DNA of 64,000 nt from Mycolicibacter longobardus (lineage in GTDB: Bacteria > Actinomycetota > Actinomycetes > Mycobacteriales > Mycobacteriaceae), in assembly GCF_002102265.1 (NCBI RefSeq), contig NZ_LQPG01000009.1, positions 1 to 64,000 of the forward strand, in the 5' to 3' direction. This document shows positions 7,589 through 15,778 of this stretch, piece after piece. Numbering within the stretch: position 1 is the first letter of the stretch; each line of letters opens with the position of its first letter. Below the pieces are notes generated by a model, which had not been told where the DNA came from, ran no database searches, and saw nothing but the letters and a program-made list of their open reading frames with translations. The position numbers and the translations under genes were made by a program.

Positions 7589-9256
7589 TTGACCGAGGGG
7601 CGGTTCGACTGGATGAGCGCTGCACTCCAGCCCGAACTCCTCGCCGGCTTCGTGCCGTTCCCGGCTGACCGCGCCGCCGAGTATCGGCGAGCGGGCTACT
7701 GGACCGGGCGCACCGTGGACTCGATCCTCACCCAAGCGGCAAACGAGTGGCCGCAGCGGCTCGGGGTCATCGATTCGAACCGCAGCTATTCCTTCGCAGA
7801 ACTTGATTCGGCTGCCGACCGATTCGCGGCAGGCCTGGCGCGGCTCGGCATCGCTGCGGGCGACCGCGTCCTGCTTCAACTGCCGAATTCGACTCAGTTC
7901 GCCCTGGCGTTCTTCGGCATACTGCGGGCCGGAGCCGTGCCGGTGATGTGCCTGCCGGGTCACCGGGCCGCCGAGCTCGGGCACTTCGCTGATGTGAGTG
8001 ACGCCGTGGGGCTGATAATCCCCCAGCGTGCAGGAGGTTTCGACTACCGCGAACTTGCCGCGCGCGTCACCGAGGGTCGCCCGGGTCTGCGGCACGTCAT
8101 TGTCGACGGAGATCCCGGACCCTTCACCGCGTGGTCGACCGTCGCCCAGTGCACAGATCCCGCCGTAGGACGCGCCCATGTCGAAACCTCCTCGCCCGCG
8201 CTCCTTCTGGTGTCCGGCGGCACCACCGGCATGCCCAAGCTCATTCCCCGCACCCATGACGACTACGTCTACAACACGACTGCCTGCGCCCGGGCCTGCG
8301 AACTGACCGGAGACGACGTCTACCTGGTGGCGCTGCCCGCCGGCCATAACTTTCCGCTGGGGTGCCCGGGCATGTTGGGTGCGATGACGGTGGGCGCCAC
8401 CACCGTGTTCACCGCCGACCCCAGCCCCGAAGCCGCCTTTGCCCTGATACACCGGCACGGTGTGACCGCAACGGCATTGGTCAACGCGCTGGCGAAGTTG
8501 TGGGCGCAGGCCTGCGAATGGGAACCGACCCCGCCGACCTCACTGCGACTGCTGCAAGTGGGTGGCTCGCGGATGGCACCCGACGAAGCCCGCTATCTCC
8601 GCGAGACCCTGGGACCGGGGCTGCAGCAAATTTTCGGAATGGCCGAGGGGATGCTGAATTTCACCCGCCCCGGAGACCCGATCGAGGTCGTCGAACAGAC
8701 GCAGGGTCGGCCGATGTCACCGCATGACGAGCTGCGCGTCGTGGATGACAACGGCGACGATGTGGCGCCGGGCGAGGAAGGCGAACTGCTGGTCCGCGGT
8801 CCGTACACGCTCAACGGCTACTACCGCGCAGAGCAGGCCAACGCGCGCTCGTTCAGCCCCGACGGGTTCTTCCGCACCGGCGACCAGGTGCGAATCTTTG
8901 CCGACGGTCCGCTCGCCGGCAATGTCGAGGTCACCGGCCGGATCAAAGACGTGATTCACCGTGGCGGCGAGACGGTTTCGGCTTCCGACATCGAGGAGCA
9001 CATCCTTACCCACCCGGCGATCTCAGCCGTCGCCGCGGTCGCCCTGCCGGATGAGTTTCTGGGTGAAAAGATCTGTGCTGCAGTGATCTTCAAGAGCGAG
9101 CAGCTTGAACTGGCCGAACTGAATCGCTACCTGGATGAGCGCGGAGTCTCCGCCCACTCGCGCCCGGACGTGCTCGTCGCGATGTCGTCGCTGCCCATCA
9201 CCGCCGTCGGGAAGGTCGACAAGAAGCAGATCGTCGCCCAGGTGGGCAGCAGATGA
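7589..9256 (+). CDS. MbtA-like aryl acid-AMP ligase
   Basis: 555 residues from a TTG start; an ATG eight codons later (7613) is an equally good start. This is an adenylate-forming ligase of the EntE/DhbE/MbtA family. It has the N-terminal GFVPFPADRAAEYRRAGYW typical of MbtA, a P-loop VSGGTTGMPK near 210, the aryl pocket segment HNFPLGCPG near 252, TGRIKDVIHRGGE near 448, and the late catalytic Lys in AVGKVDKKQ. A Cys in the aryl pocket is the form associated with salicylate-type rather than 2,3-dihydroxybenzoate substrates. It should activate an aryl acid and load it onto the carrier domain of the divergent NRPS. It overlaps the downstream polyketide synthase by ATGA. Confidence 0.87.
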   Translation: MTEGRFDWMSAALQPELLAGFVPFPADRAAEYRRAGYWTGRTVDSILTQAANEWPQRLGVIDSNRSYSFAELDSAADRFAAGLARLGIAAGDRVLLQLPNSTQFALAFFGILRAGAVPVMCLPGHRAAELGHFADVSDAVGLIIPQRAGGFDYRELAARVTEGRPGLRHVIVDGDPGPFTAWSTVAQCTDPAVGRAHVETSSPALLLVSGGTTGMPKLIPRTHDDYVYNTTACARACELTGDDVYLVALPAGHNFPLGCPGMLGAMTVGATTVFTADPSPEAAFALIHRHGVTATALVNALAKLWAQACEWEPTPPTSLRLLQVGGSRMAPDEARYLRETLGPGLQQIFGMAEGMLNFTRPGDPIEVVEQTQGRPMSPHDELRVVDDNGDDVAPGEEGELLVRGPYTLNGYYRAEQANARSFSPDGFFRTGDQVRIFADGPLAGNVEVTGRIKDVIHRGGETVSASDIEEHILTHPAISAVAAVALPDEFLGEKICAAVIFKSEQLELAELNRYLDERGVSAHSRPDVLVAMSSLPITAVGKVDKKQIVAQVGSR

Positions 9257-12200
9257 CTGCACCGCGCCTCCACCCGCACGACGCGGCCGAACCCATCGCC
9301 GTCGTCGGCATCGGCTGCCGACTGGCCGGAGACGTCACCACCCCGACGGACTTCTGGACGTTTCTGCTCGACGGCCGCAGCGCGGTGCGGCAGGTTCCGG
9401 CCGAACGTTGGGAGCCGTATCTGCGGCGCGACCCGCGAAACGCCGCGGTGCTGCGAGCCACCACACCGTGGGGCACCTTCTTGGACGACCTGGCCGGCTT
9501 CGACGCGGAGTTCTTCGGCGTCTCCCCCCGCGAGGCCGAACTGATGGATCCGCAGCAGCGTCTGGCAGTCGAAGTGTGTTGGGAGGCACTCGAACACGCC
9601 GGGATAGCGCCCCGGTCGTTGGCCGGCAGCGACACCGCGGTGCTGATGGGCGTCAACGCCGACGACTACGGCAAGCTGATCATGGAAGACCTGCCGGGTA
9701 TCGAGGCCTGGACCGGAATCGGCACAGCGCTGTGCGGGGTCGCCAACCGGGTCTCACACCTGCTTGATCTGCGTGGCCCCAGCGTCGCCCTCGACGCGGC
9801 CTGCGCTGCGTCGCTGGTGGCCGTGCAGCAGGCCTGCCAACAGCTGCGCGCCGGAGAGACGTCGCTTGCGCTTGCCGGCGGCGTCAGCGCGCTGATCGGG
9901 CCTGGCTTGACCCGGGTACTCGATCAGGCGGGTGCCACCGCGCCGGACGGTCGGTCCAAGACCTTCGACATGGCGGCCGACGGCTACGGCCGCGGAGAAG
10001 GCGCGGCGGTGGTGGTGCTCAAGCGCCTCAGCGACGCCAGGCGGGACGGCAACCGGGTGTGGGCACTGGTCCGTGGTGGCGCCGTCGCCCATGACGGCAA
10101 CACGGCGGGCATCATGTCGCCCAACGGTGCCGCGCAGGAGGATCTGTTCCGGCTCGCCTGCGAGTCCGCCGATATCGAGCCCACCAGCGTCGGCTTCGTC
10201 GAGGCCCATGGGACCGGCACACCCGTCGGCGATCGGGTCGAACTGGCGGCTCTTGCGGCCGTCTACGGCGCCGGGCGCCCCACGGACGCCCCCTGCCTGG
10301 TCGGATCGGTGAAGCCCAACACGGGTCACCTCGAAGGCGGGGCGGGCGTCGTCGGGCTCATCAAAGCGGTACTGGCGCTCGATCAGGAGAAGATCCCGCC
10401 GACAGCGGGGATCAGCAAACTCACCACGGCCATCAACTGGGCCGCCAGCGGCTTACGGGTGGCCACCGAAGTCGAAGCCTGGCCACGGCAGCAGGACAGT
10501 CCGCGGCGAGCCGCGGTGTGCAGCTACGGCTACGGCGGCACCATCGCCCATATCGTGCTCGAAGAAGCGCCGCTGCAGCCCGCCTCGCATCTCGTGCCGG
10601 ACCCCGCTGCCGCGCCTGCCGTCGTCCCGGTCTCGGCGCGCTCGCACGCCCGGCTCGCCCGCCAGGCCGAGGCACTGGCCGGCCACCTCCGCACCGGCGA
10701 CCACTCGCTCGATCAGGTCGCGGCGACGCTGTGGACACGACGCTCCCACGAACGGGTGCGCGCGGCCGTGCTGGCCGACAGTTGCGAAGAACTGGTGGCC
10801 GGCCTGGACGCACTGGCCAACGATGCCCAACAGCCTGCCGTGGCCACCGGCGCGATTGTGCCCGGCGCATCAGGCGGAGCCGTCTGGGTGTTCTCCGGTC
10901 ACGGCTCGCAATGGGAGGGCATGGGTCGCGAACTGCTGGCGAATGAACCCGCCTTCGCCACGGTCATCGATGAGATCGACCCGGTGTTTCAAGCCGAGTT
11001 GGGCTTCTCGGCCCGCGAGGCGCTGAGCACCGGTGAACTGGGCACAACTGATCGGGTACAGGCGTTGACCTTCGCCATCCAGGCCGGGCTCGCCGCACTG
11101 TTGCGAGACCGCGGCATCACTCCCGCAGCCGTCATCGGCCACTCGGTCGGCGAGGTCGCCGCATGCGTGGCAGCCGGTGTGCTCGACTTGGCGCAGGGAG
11201 CCAAGGTGGCGTGCTACCGGGCGCGCGGTTTCCGCAGTGTCGCCGGACACGGGGCGATGGCGCTGGTGGGGCTTTCCTTCGAGGAGGCACGGCGGCGTCT
11301 GTGTCAGGGCAGCGACGTGGTGGCGGCGATCAGCTCGACACCGGAGTCCACGGTGGTTTCCGGCACCGTCGAGGCCATCGATCAAGTCTGCCAACGCTGT
11401 TCGGAAGAAGGCGTTTCAGTGCGTCGGGTGAACACCGACGTGGCCTTCCACAGCCCGCAGATGGACGCACTCACCGGGGACCTCGCCCGACTTACCGCAG
11501 GCCTCCCGCCGGCGGGCGACGCTGACGTCCCGCTGTACACGACCGCGCTGGCCGACCCCCGCTCGACCGCTCCCCGAGACTCGAACTACTGGGTGGCCAA
11601 CCTGCGTGGTCAAGTGCGGTTCGCCGAGGCCGTGATCGCCGCCGCGCAGGACGGCCACCGACTGTTTCTGGAGATATCAGCTCATCCGGTGGTCTCACAC
11701 TCAGTGCTGGAAACGTTGCTGCACATGGGAGTTGACCAGTACGGCGTAGTTCCCACCCTCCGGCGTCAGCAACCGGAACGGCGCGCCGTCACCCATGCGC
11801 TGGCCGCGCTGTACTGTCACGGTGCGCCGTTCCCGCACGGGCTCACCGCCGACTCACCCTGGACCGACAACTTGCCGGTCACCCAATGGCAGCATCAACA
11901 CTTTTGGCGCACACCGACTCCCCCACCGGTCGGCGGTGGGATCCACGACGTCGACACCCACACGCTTCTGGGCGGCTCGGTGGATATCACGAGTGCGGTT
12001 CCCGCCCGCATGTGGCAGACCCGGCTGGAGATGTCCAACCGCCCCTATCCCGGCGATCATCCGGTGCAGGGCACCGAGATCGTGCCCGCCGCGGTTCTGC
12101 TGAACACGATGCTGACCGCCGCCACAACGAATTTGGTGGACGTGCGGCTGCGCACGCCCGTCGCCCCCGGACGCACCCGCGACCTCCAGGTGGTGCTGCA

Positions 12201-14373
12201 GGAACACTGCCTGAGCGTGTCCTCACGCATCGTGGAATCAGACGACGCACCTACCGATGGCGGCTGGCTGACTCACTGCACCGCGGTGGCCGAGGTCAAC
12301 GACAACGCCGCGGCGCCGGTCTTCGACATCGCGGCCGTGCAACAACGATGCACAGACGTGCTTCCGTCGACCCATGTCATCGACATTCTGGAATCACTCG
12401 GTGTCGCCGCAATGGGATTCGAGTGGGAGATCCGGGAACTGCGCCGCGGTGACAGGGAATTGTTGGCACGGGTCAGCGCCGAGCCCGACGGATCGGTACC
12501 GCCGACCTGGGCCGGCCTTCTCGATGCCGCGACGTCGACGGCGTCGGTCCTTTTCAGCGATACCGGACGCCTCAAGATGCCGGCACGAGTCGAGCGGGTG
12601 GCCGTGCACGGCCCGCCGTGCGGTGAGGCCCTGCTCCACGCGCGGCGCTGCGCGCAAGGGACGATCACCGACGTCGTGATCACCGATCTCACCGGCACAG
12701 TGCTGGTCTCGATGACCGGGTTGGCCTTCGAAGATCTCGAGCGGACCGGAGACCGCGAACTCAGCCGCCTGGTGCACAGATTGGCATGGCACCCGACACC
12801 GTGGAGTGAGGACGATCGCCCCGCCCACGTCACCCTGATCGGCGGCGTCGAAGCGACGCGGCAATGGTGTACCCGTGATCTGGCCGCGGCCGGCGTGCCT
12901 ACCCGCAGCGTCGCCGACCCGGCGGACTTGCCTTCCGGTGATGGCCCGGATGCCGGTGCCGTGGTCCTGGTGCTGACCGAGCCGCACGACGAGCCGAGTG
13001 TGTCCATCGATGTGGTTCTGCGGACGCTGAAACACCTTGTGGGACAGCACTCGAAAGCACGCCTGTGGGTGCTGACCCGAAATGTGCACGAAGGCACCGA
13101 TATCGAACAGTCTCCGCTGTGGGGGCTGTCCCGGGTGGCAGCCGCCGAGCAGCCCCAAGTCTGGGGCGGTGTCTTGGATCTGTCCGAGTCCCGCCTGCCC
13201 GTACCCGCCCTGAGTTCGCTGACCGGACACGGTGTGGTCGTGGTGCGCGACGGCATCGCCCACACCGCACGCCTGGCCCCCGCGCCGTGTGCCGGTGAAC
13301 CCATGCGTTGCTCGCCGGGCGGTACCTACCTGATCACCGGGGGTACCGGCGCGCTCGGACGACAGATGGCCCACCGATTGGTCGATCTCGGCGCCAGGCG
13401 CCTGGTACTGGTGTCGCGTTCGGGACTGCCGGACAGGGCGCCCGCGGATGCGGCAACCAGCCCGGAGTTGGTCCAGACCGTCCGGTCGCTCGAGGAACGC
13501 GGGGTTTTTGTACGGGTGGCCGCTATCGACATCGGCGCACCCGGGGCCGCTGCGGCGCTGCAACTCGCGTTGACGGACCTGCCGCCGGTGCTCGGCGTGG
13601 TGCACGCGGCCGGCATCGAGACGGGTGCGCTGCTGACCGACACAACGCTTGCCCAGGTCAACGCATCCATGCACGCGAAGGTCACCGGCGCGCTGGTGCT
13701 GGACGAAGTGTTCCCGCCCGGGATGCTGGATTGGATGCTGCTGTTCTCCTCCTGCGGCTATCTCACCGGATTTCCGGGGCAGGGCGCCTACGCATGCGGG
13801 AATGCGTTTCTCGATGCGTTCGCCCGGCAACGCCGCAACCTCGGCGACCGAACCGTCAGCGTCGCCTGGACGGCGTGGCGGGGTCTGGGGATGGGGTCCA
13901 CCTCCGAGTACGTTGCCGCGCAGCTCGAGTCCATGGGCATGGAAACCATCAGCGCCGATGATGCGATGTGGGCCCTGGACCTGGCGATGCGCGATGACCA
14001 GGCCAATGCCGTCGTGCTGCCCGTCACGCCGCTGGCGGCCTCGGTGGCCATGCTGGCCGACATCGCTCCCGTCGAGTCCGACGTCGCCGAATCGGACGAT
14101 CCGTTGCAGACGGGGTTGCCCGAGGATCCCGCCGAGGCCTCCGATTGGGTCGCCGAACGGGTGTCTGCCGCGATAGCGGGCCAACTCGGTCTACCCGAGG
14201 ACGGCGTCGACCCCTATGTCCCGCTGATCGAAATGGGCGTCGATTCGATCATGACCGTCGCCGTGCGGCGTCGACTGGAAAAGCAGACCGGGCTGACACT
14301 GTCGCCGACACTCCTGTGGGAGCATCCGACGGCGGCCGCGGTGACGAAGAAGATCCTCGAACTTCTCGGGTAG
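9253..14373 (+). CDS. Iterative type I PKS, 6-methylsalicylate-synthase-like (KS-AT-DH-KR-ACP)
   Basis: 1,706 residues. The order is ketosynthase (about 12-440; active Cys184 in DAACAAS, then EAHGTGTP and KPNTGHLEG), acyltransferase (about 545-850; Ser631 in GHSVGE, and VAFH, a malonyl-CoA type signature), dehydratase-like domain (about 890-1170; HPVQGTEIVP with His936, LLDAATS), ketoreductase (about 1355-1550; TGGTGALG, FSSCGY, GAYACGN) and acyl carrier (Ser1665 in MGVDSIM). There is no enoylreductase or thioesterase. Domain order, length and the dehydratase motif fit single-module iterative synthases of the 6-methylsalicylate/orsellinate group. The four-base ATGA overlap with the aryl-AMP ligase argues that it makes that enzyme's substrate. 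Direct product proof is lacking. Confidence 0.85.
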   Translation: MTAPRLHPHDAAEPIAVVGIGCRLAGDVTTPTDFWTFLLDGRSAVRQVPAERWEPYLRRDPRNAAVLRATTPWGTFLDDLAGFDAEFFGVSPREAELMDPQQRLAVEVCWEALEHAGIAPRSLAGSDTAVLMGVNADDYGKLIMEDLPGIEAWTGIGTALCGVANRVSHLLDLRGPSVALDAACAASLVAVQQACQQLRAGETSLALAGGVSALIGPGLTRVLDQAGATAPDGRSKTFDMAADGYGRGEGAAVVVLKRLSDARRDGNRVWALVRGGAVAHDGNTAGIMSPNGAAQEDLFRLACESADIEPTSVGFVEAHGTGTPVGDRVELAALAAVYGAGRPTDAPCLVGSVKPNTGHLEGGAGVVGLIKAVLALDQEKIPPTAGISKLTTAINWAASGLRVATEVEAWPRQQDSPRRAAVCSYGYGGTIAHIVLEEAPLQPASHLVPDPAAAPAVVPVSARSHARLARQAEALAGHLRTGDHSLDQVAATLWTRRSHERVRAAVLADSCEELVAGLDALANDAQQPAVATGAIVPGASGGAVWVFSGHGSQWEGMGRELLANEPAFATVIDEIDPVFQAELGFSAREALSTGELGTTDRVQALTFAIQAGLAALLRDRGITPAAVIGHSVGEVAACVAAGVLDLAQGAKVACYRARGFRSVAGHGAMALVGLSFEEARRRLCQGSDVVAAISSTPESTVVSGTVEAIDQVCQRCSEEGVSVRRVNTDVAFHSPQMDALTGDLARLTAGLPPAGDADVPLYTTALADPRSTAPRDSNYWVANLRGQVRFAEAVIAAAQDGHRLFLEISAHPVVSHSVLETLLHMGVDQYGVVPTLRRQQPERRAVTHALAALYCHGAPFPHGLTADSPWTDNLPVTQWQHQHFWRTPTPPPVGGGIHDVDTHTLLGGSVDITSAVPARMWQTRLEMSNRPYPGDHPVQGTEIVPAAVLLNTMLTAATTNLVDVRLRTPVAPGRTRDLQVVLQEHCLSVSSRIVESDDAPTDGGWLTHCTAVAEVNDNAAAPVFDIAAVQQRCTDVLPSTHVIDILESLGVAAMGFEWEIRELRRGDRELLARVSAEPDGSVPPTWAGLLDAATSTASVLFSDTGRLKMPARVERVAVHGPPCGEALLHARRCAQGTITDVVITDLTGTVLVSMTGLAFEDLERTGDRELSRLVHRLAWHPTPWSEDDRPAHVTLIGGVEATRQWCTRDLAAAGVPTRSVADPADLPSGDGPDAGAVVLVLTEPHDEPSVSIDVVLRTLKHLVGQHSKARLWVLTRNVHEGTDIEQSPLWGLSRVAAAEQPQVWGGVLDLSESRLPVPALSSLTGHGVVVVRDGIAHTARLAPAPCAGEPMRCSPGGTYLITGGTGALGRQMAHRLVDLGARRLVLVSRSGLPDRAPADAATSPELVQTVRSLEERGVFVRVAAIDIGAPGAAAALQLALTDLPPVLGVVHAAGIETGALLTDTTLAQVNASMHAKVTGALVLDEVFPPGMLDWMLLFSSCGYLTGFPGQGAYACGNAFLDAFARQRRNLGDRTVSVAWTAWRGLGMGSTSEYVAAQLESMGMETISADDAMWALDLAMRDDQANAVVLPVTPLAASVAMLADIAPVESDVAESDDPLQTGLPEDPAEASDWVAERVSAAIAGQLGLPEDGVDPYVPLIEMGVDSIMTVAVRRRLEKQTGLTLSPTLLWEHPTAAAVTKKILELLG

Positions 14374-14389
14374 CTCTCGTTGACCGGCG

Positions 14390-15208
14390 TCAGCCGAAAA
14401 CGGTCTGGCCATCGGCGCCGAGCAGGTAACGCTCGGTGCCTTCGGCCACCCGCGGAGCGTCTGCCCCCAGCGAGACCGCGATCTTGTTGCCGGCGTTGCG
14501 CATCACGTCCAGGGTCAGCTCAACGGCCTGGTCGTCGGTGAAGTGCCGGCGTACGCCGGCAGCGACGTCGGCGTCGATGTGCGCAGGCGTCCAGACCAGG
14601 GTGTCGACATAGCGCAGCGCCGCCTTCTGCGGCTCGCTCAGCAGCTGGGAATCCTCGAACCGCTCGATGTCGTCGTAGAGCGTCTCGGATCCTCCGGCGT
14701 CGAGTGCGGTGGTCTCCCGCAGTGATTTGCACAGCCGGCAGTTGTGCTGGGCCGCACCACGCAGGCGCACCACCTCGGAGGTCACCGCGTCCAGCGCCCG
14801 CAGCCGGGCCACGGCGGGCATGAACCCGTTGAACAGGGCATCGGCCGGATTCCCCGAGTGGTCCCACGCGATCGTCTCCGGCCACGGGATCGCTACGCCC
14901 AGAGCCTGCAGACCGGCCCGCACCCGCGGCACGAAGTCGGCGACAAACATCTGTACGACGGCCTCAAAGGCACCGTTCCCCAACGCGTCCCGCAGCCGGT
15001 CACGCTGAGCGTCGGTGATCATCGAGACGTCGACGCTGAACTGCTCGGCGAACTCGGCCACCACCGGATCGGCCGCGGACTCCTCGCCCGCCGCCTCCGC
15101 GGGCAGCGGCGGCAGCCCCAGGGTACGCGCGCATACCTTGCGGACCAATGCACCGACACCGCCGCCCGACAGCGCCACCAACCGGTTCAGCTCATCAAGT
15201 ACGTCCAC
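14390..15208 (-). CDS. AhpD/carboxymuconolactone-decarboxylase-like protein
   Basis: 272 residues from the chosen GTG at 15208. The AhpD-like fold has a redox CxxC motif in [10 protein letters not shown] near residue 170 and the flanking helix [18 protein letters not shown]. Proteins of this kind are peroxidase-like or decarboxylase-like, and the substrate is unknown. A longer frame runs to GTG 15256. I prefer 15208 because a CATAAT -10 element ends 7 bases upstream (15216-15221), which would give leaderless translation as is common in mycobacteria; the longer form would run into the adjacent structured leader. It converges on the polyketide synthase with a 16-base gap. Confidence 0.8.
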   Translation of the reverse strand: MDVLDELNRLVALSGGGVGALVRKVCARTLGLPPLPAEAAGEESAADPVVAEFAEQFSVDVSMITDAQRDRLRDALGNGAFEAVVQMFVADFVPRVRAGLQALGVAIPWPETIAWDHSGNPADALFNGFMPAVARLRALDAVTSEVVRLRGAAQHNCRLCKSLRETTALDAGGSETLYDDIERFEDSQLLSEPQKAALRYVDTLVWTPAHIDADVAAGVRRHFTDDQAVELTLDVMRNAGNKIAVSLGADAPRVAEGTERYLLGADGQTVFG

Positions 15209-15259
15209 CCCACGAATTATGGACCCTGCAGCAGAAAGCCGAAACCCCTCGGTCACGCG

Positions 15260-15380
15260 CGCGGCGAGCGGTGATGCCGTTGGTGAATGTCCCGGAGGCT
15301 CACCGCATTCAGGCTGCGTCGGCGCTCCCTGCAGTCCGCACTACCCGAGAATGGGTGTCAGACCCGATACCGGTTGGCGC
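15260..15380 (+). promoter_or_regulatory. Putative cobalamin riboswitch (class II-like)
   Basis: This region has no plus-strand gene and shows cobalamin-aptamer-like elements in order: GGTGAATGTCC (15282-15292, compare GGUGxAAxUCC), CCGAGAATG (15345-15353, like the CCGAAUG junction of class II switches), and TCAGACCCGATACCGG (15358-15373, a B12-box-like stretch). It leads into a terminator-like hairpin and then a short upstream ORF before a PPE2-like gene. In M. tuberculosis ppe2 is controlled by an atypical B12 riboswitch with a translated upstream ORF. The aptamer boundaries here are approximate and no covariance model was run. Confidence 0.45.
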
Positions 15381-15411
15381 GGCCGCAGACCAGACTGGTG
15401 TCACGACGGCT

Positions 15412-15456
15412 CGGTATGCACCTCGGTCAGTGAGGAATCTGCATACCGTTTTGTTT
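15412..15456 (+). terminator. Terminator-like nested hairpin in PPE2-like leader
   Basis: CGGTATGCA (15412-15420) pairs perfectly with TGCATACCG (15440-15448). Inside, CCTC (15421-15424) pairs with GAGG (15432-15435). The hairpin is followed by TTTTGTTTG. No protein gene lies upstream on the plus strand, so a terminator here fits an attenuated leader or the end of a small RNA. It could equally be part of the riboswitch expression platform. Confidence 0.5.
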
Positions 15457-15716
15457 GCCGGGCGTCTTCATGCCCTGACTGTGCATCTGGCCGGCACCCC
15501 CGCGTGCCCTGGCTTCGAGGAGGTGAGATCGACTTGAGTCCTAGTGACGGTCCCTATCCGACAACGCTGAGTGTTTGGTTCCGATCCCTCCCCGGCATCG
15601 TTCGCCGTTCCTGAATCGGGTTGTACCGCACTGCTTTGACATCCCCGTGTCTGCTGACCCGGGGCAGTTTCTGGTGCGCACCTGATGGTGACGCGATGCT
15701 GCCCACGGGTCGGACA
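15457..15716 (+). promoter_or_regulatory. Untranslated leader with hairpin just before upstream ORF
   Basis: No protein gene is seen here. The 3' end holds a long hairpin: GACCCGGGGCAG (15656-15667) pairs with CTGCCC and CGGGTC (15699-15704, 15706-15711; A705 bulged), extended by TGTC/GACA (15648-15651, 15713-15716). Its large loop contains the palindrome GGTGCGCACC. The stem ends four bases before the AGGAG ribosome-binding site of the short upstream ORF, a good position to control its translation. Confidence 0.45.
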
Positions 15717-15730
15717 GATGAGGAGATTCG

Positions 15731-15778
15731 ATGTTCTTCGTTCTTTTCGGCCGCCCATTCACCGGAGTGGCTACATGA
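15731..15778 (+). CDS. 15-codon upstream ORF coupled to PPE2-like gene
   Basis: It encodes [20 protein letters not shown] (15721-15725) lies 5 bases before the ATG. Its TGA stop overlaps the ATG of the PPE2-like gene (ATGA), so a ribosome finishing it could re-initiate there. The arrangement matches the translated upstream ORF described for M. tuberculosis ppe2, whose translation is required for PPE2 expression. Four Phe in 15 residues is notable. Expression is inferred, not shown. Confidence 0.6.
   Translation: MFFVLFGRPFTGVAT

Noticed and set aside
12394-14184. A 596-residue minus-strand frame inside the PKS
   Set aside because: It is fully opposite a well-supported ketoreductase/ACP region and has Gly/Arg/His-rich composition typical of antisense shadow frames.
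3978-14373. Complete mycobactin cluster
   Set aside because: No MbtI, MbtE, MbtF, MbtG, MbtK or MbtN-like genes occur here; the PKS is a single iterative module, unlike MbtC/MbtD. The true mbt cluster may lie elsewhere in the genome.
15685-15774. 30-residue N-terminal extension of the PPE2-like protein
   Set aside because: PPE proteins begin at the PPE motif; the extension covers the hairpin and the upstream ORF in another frame.
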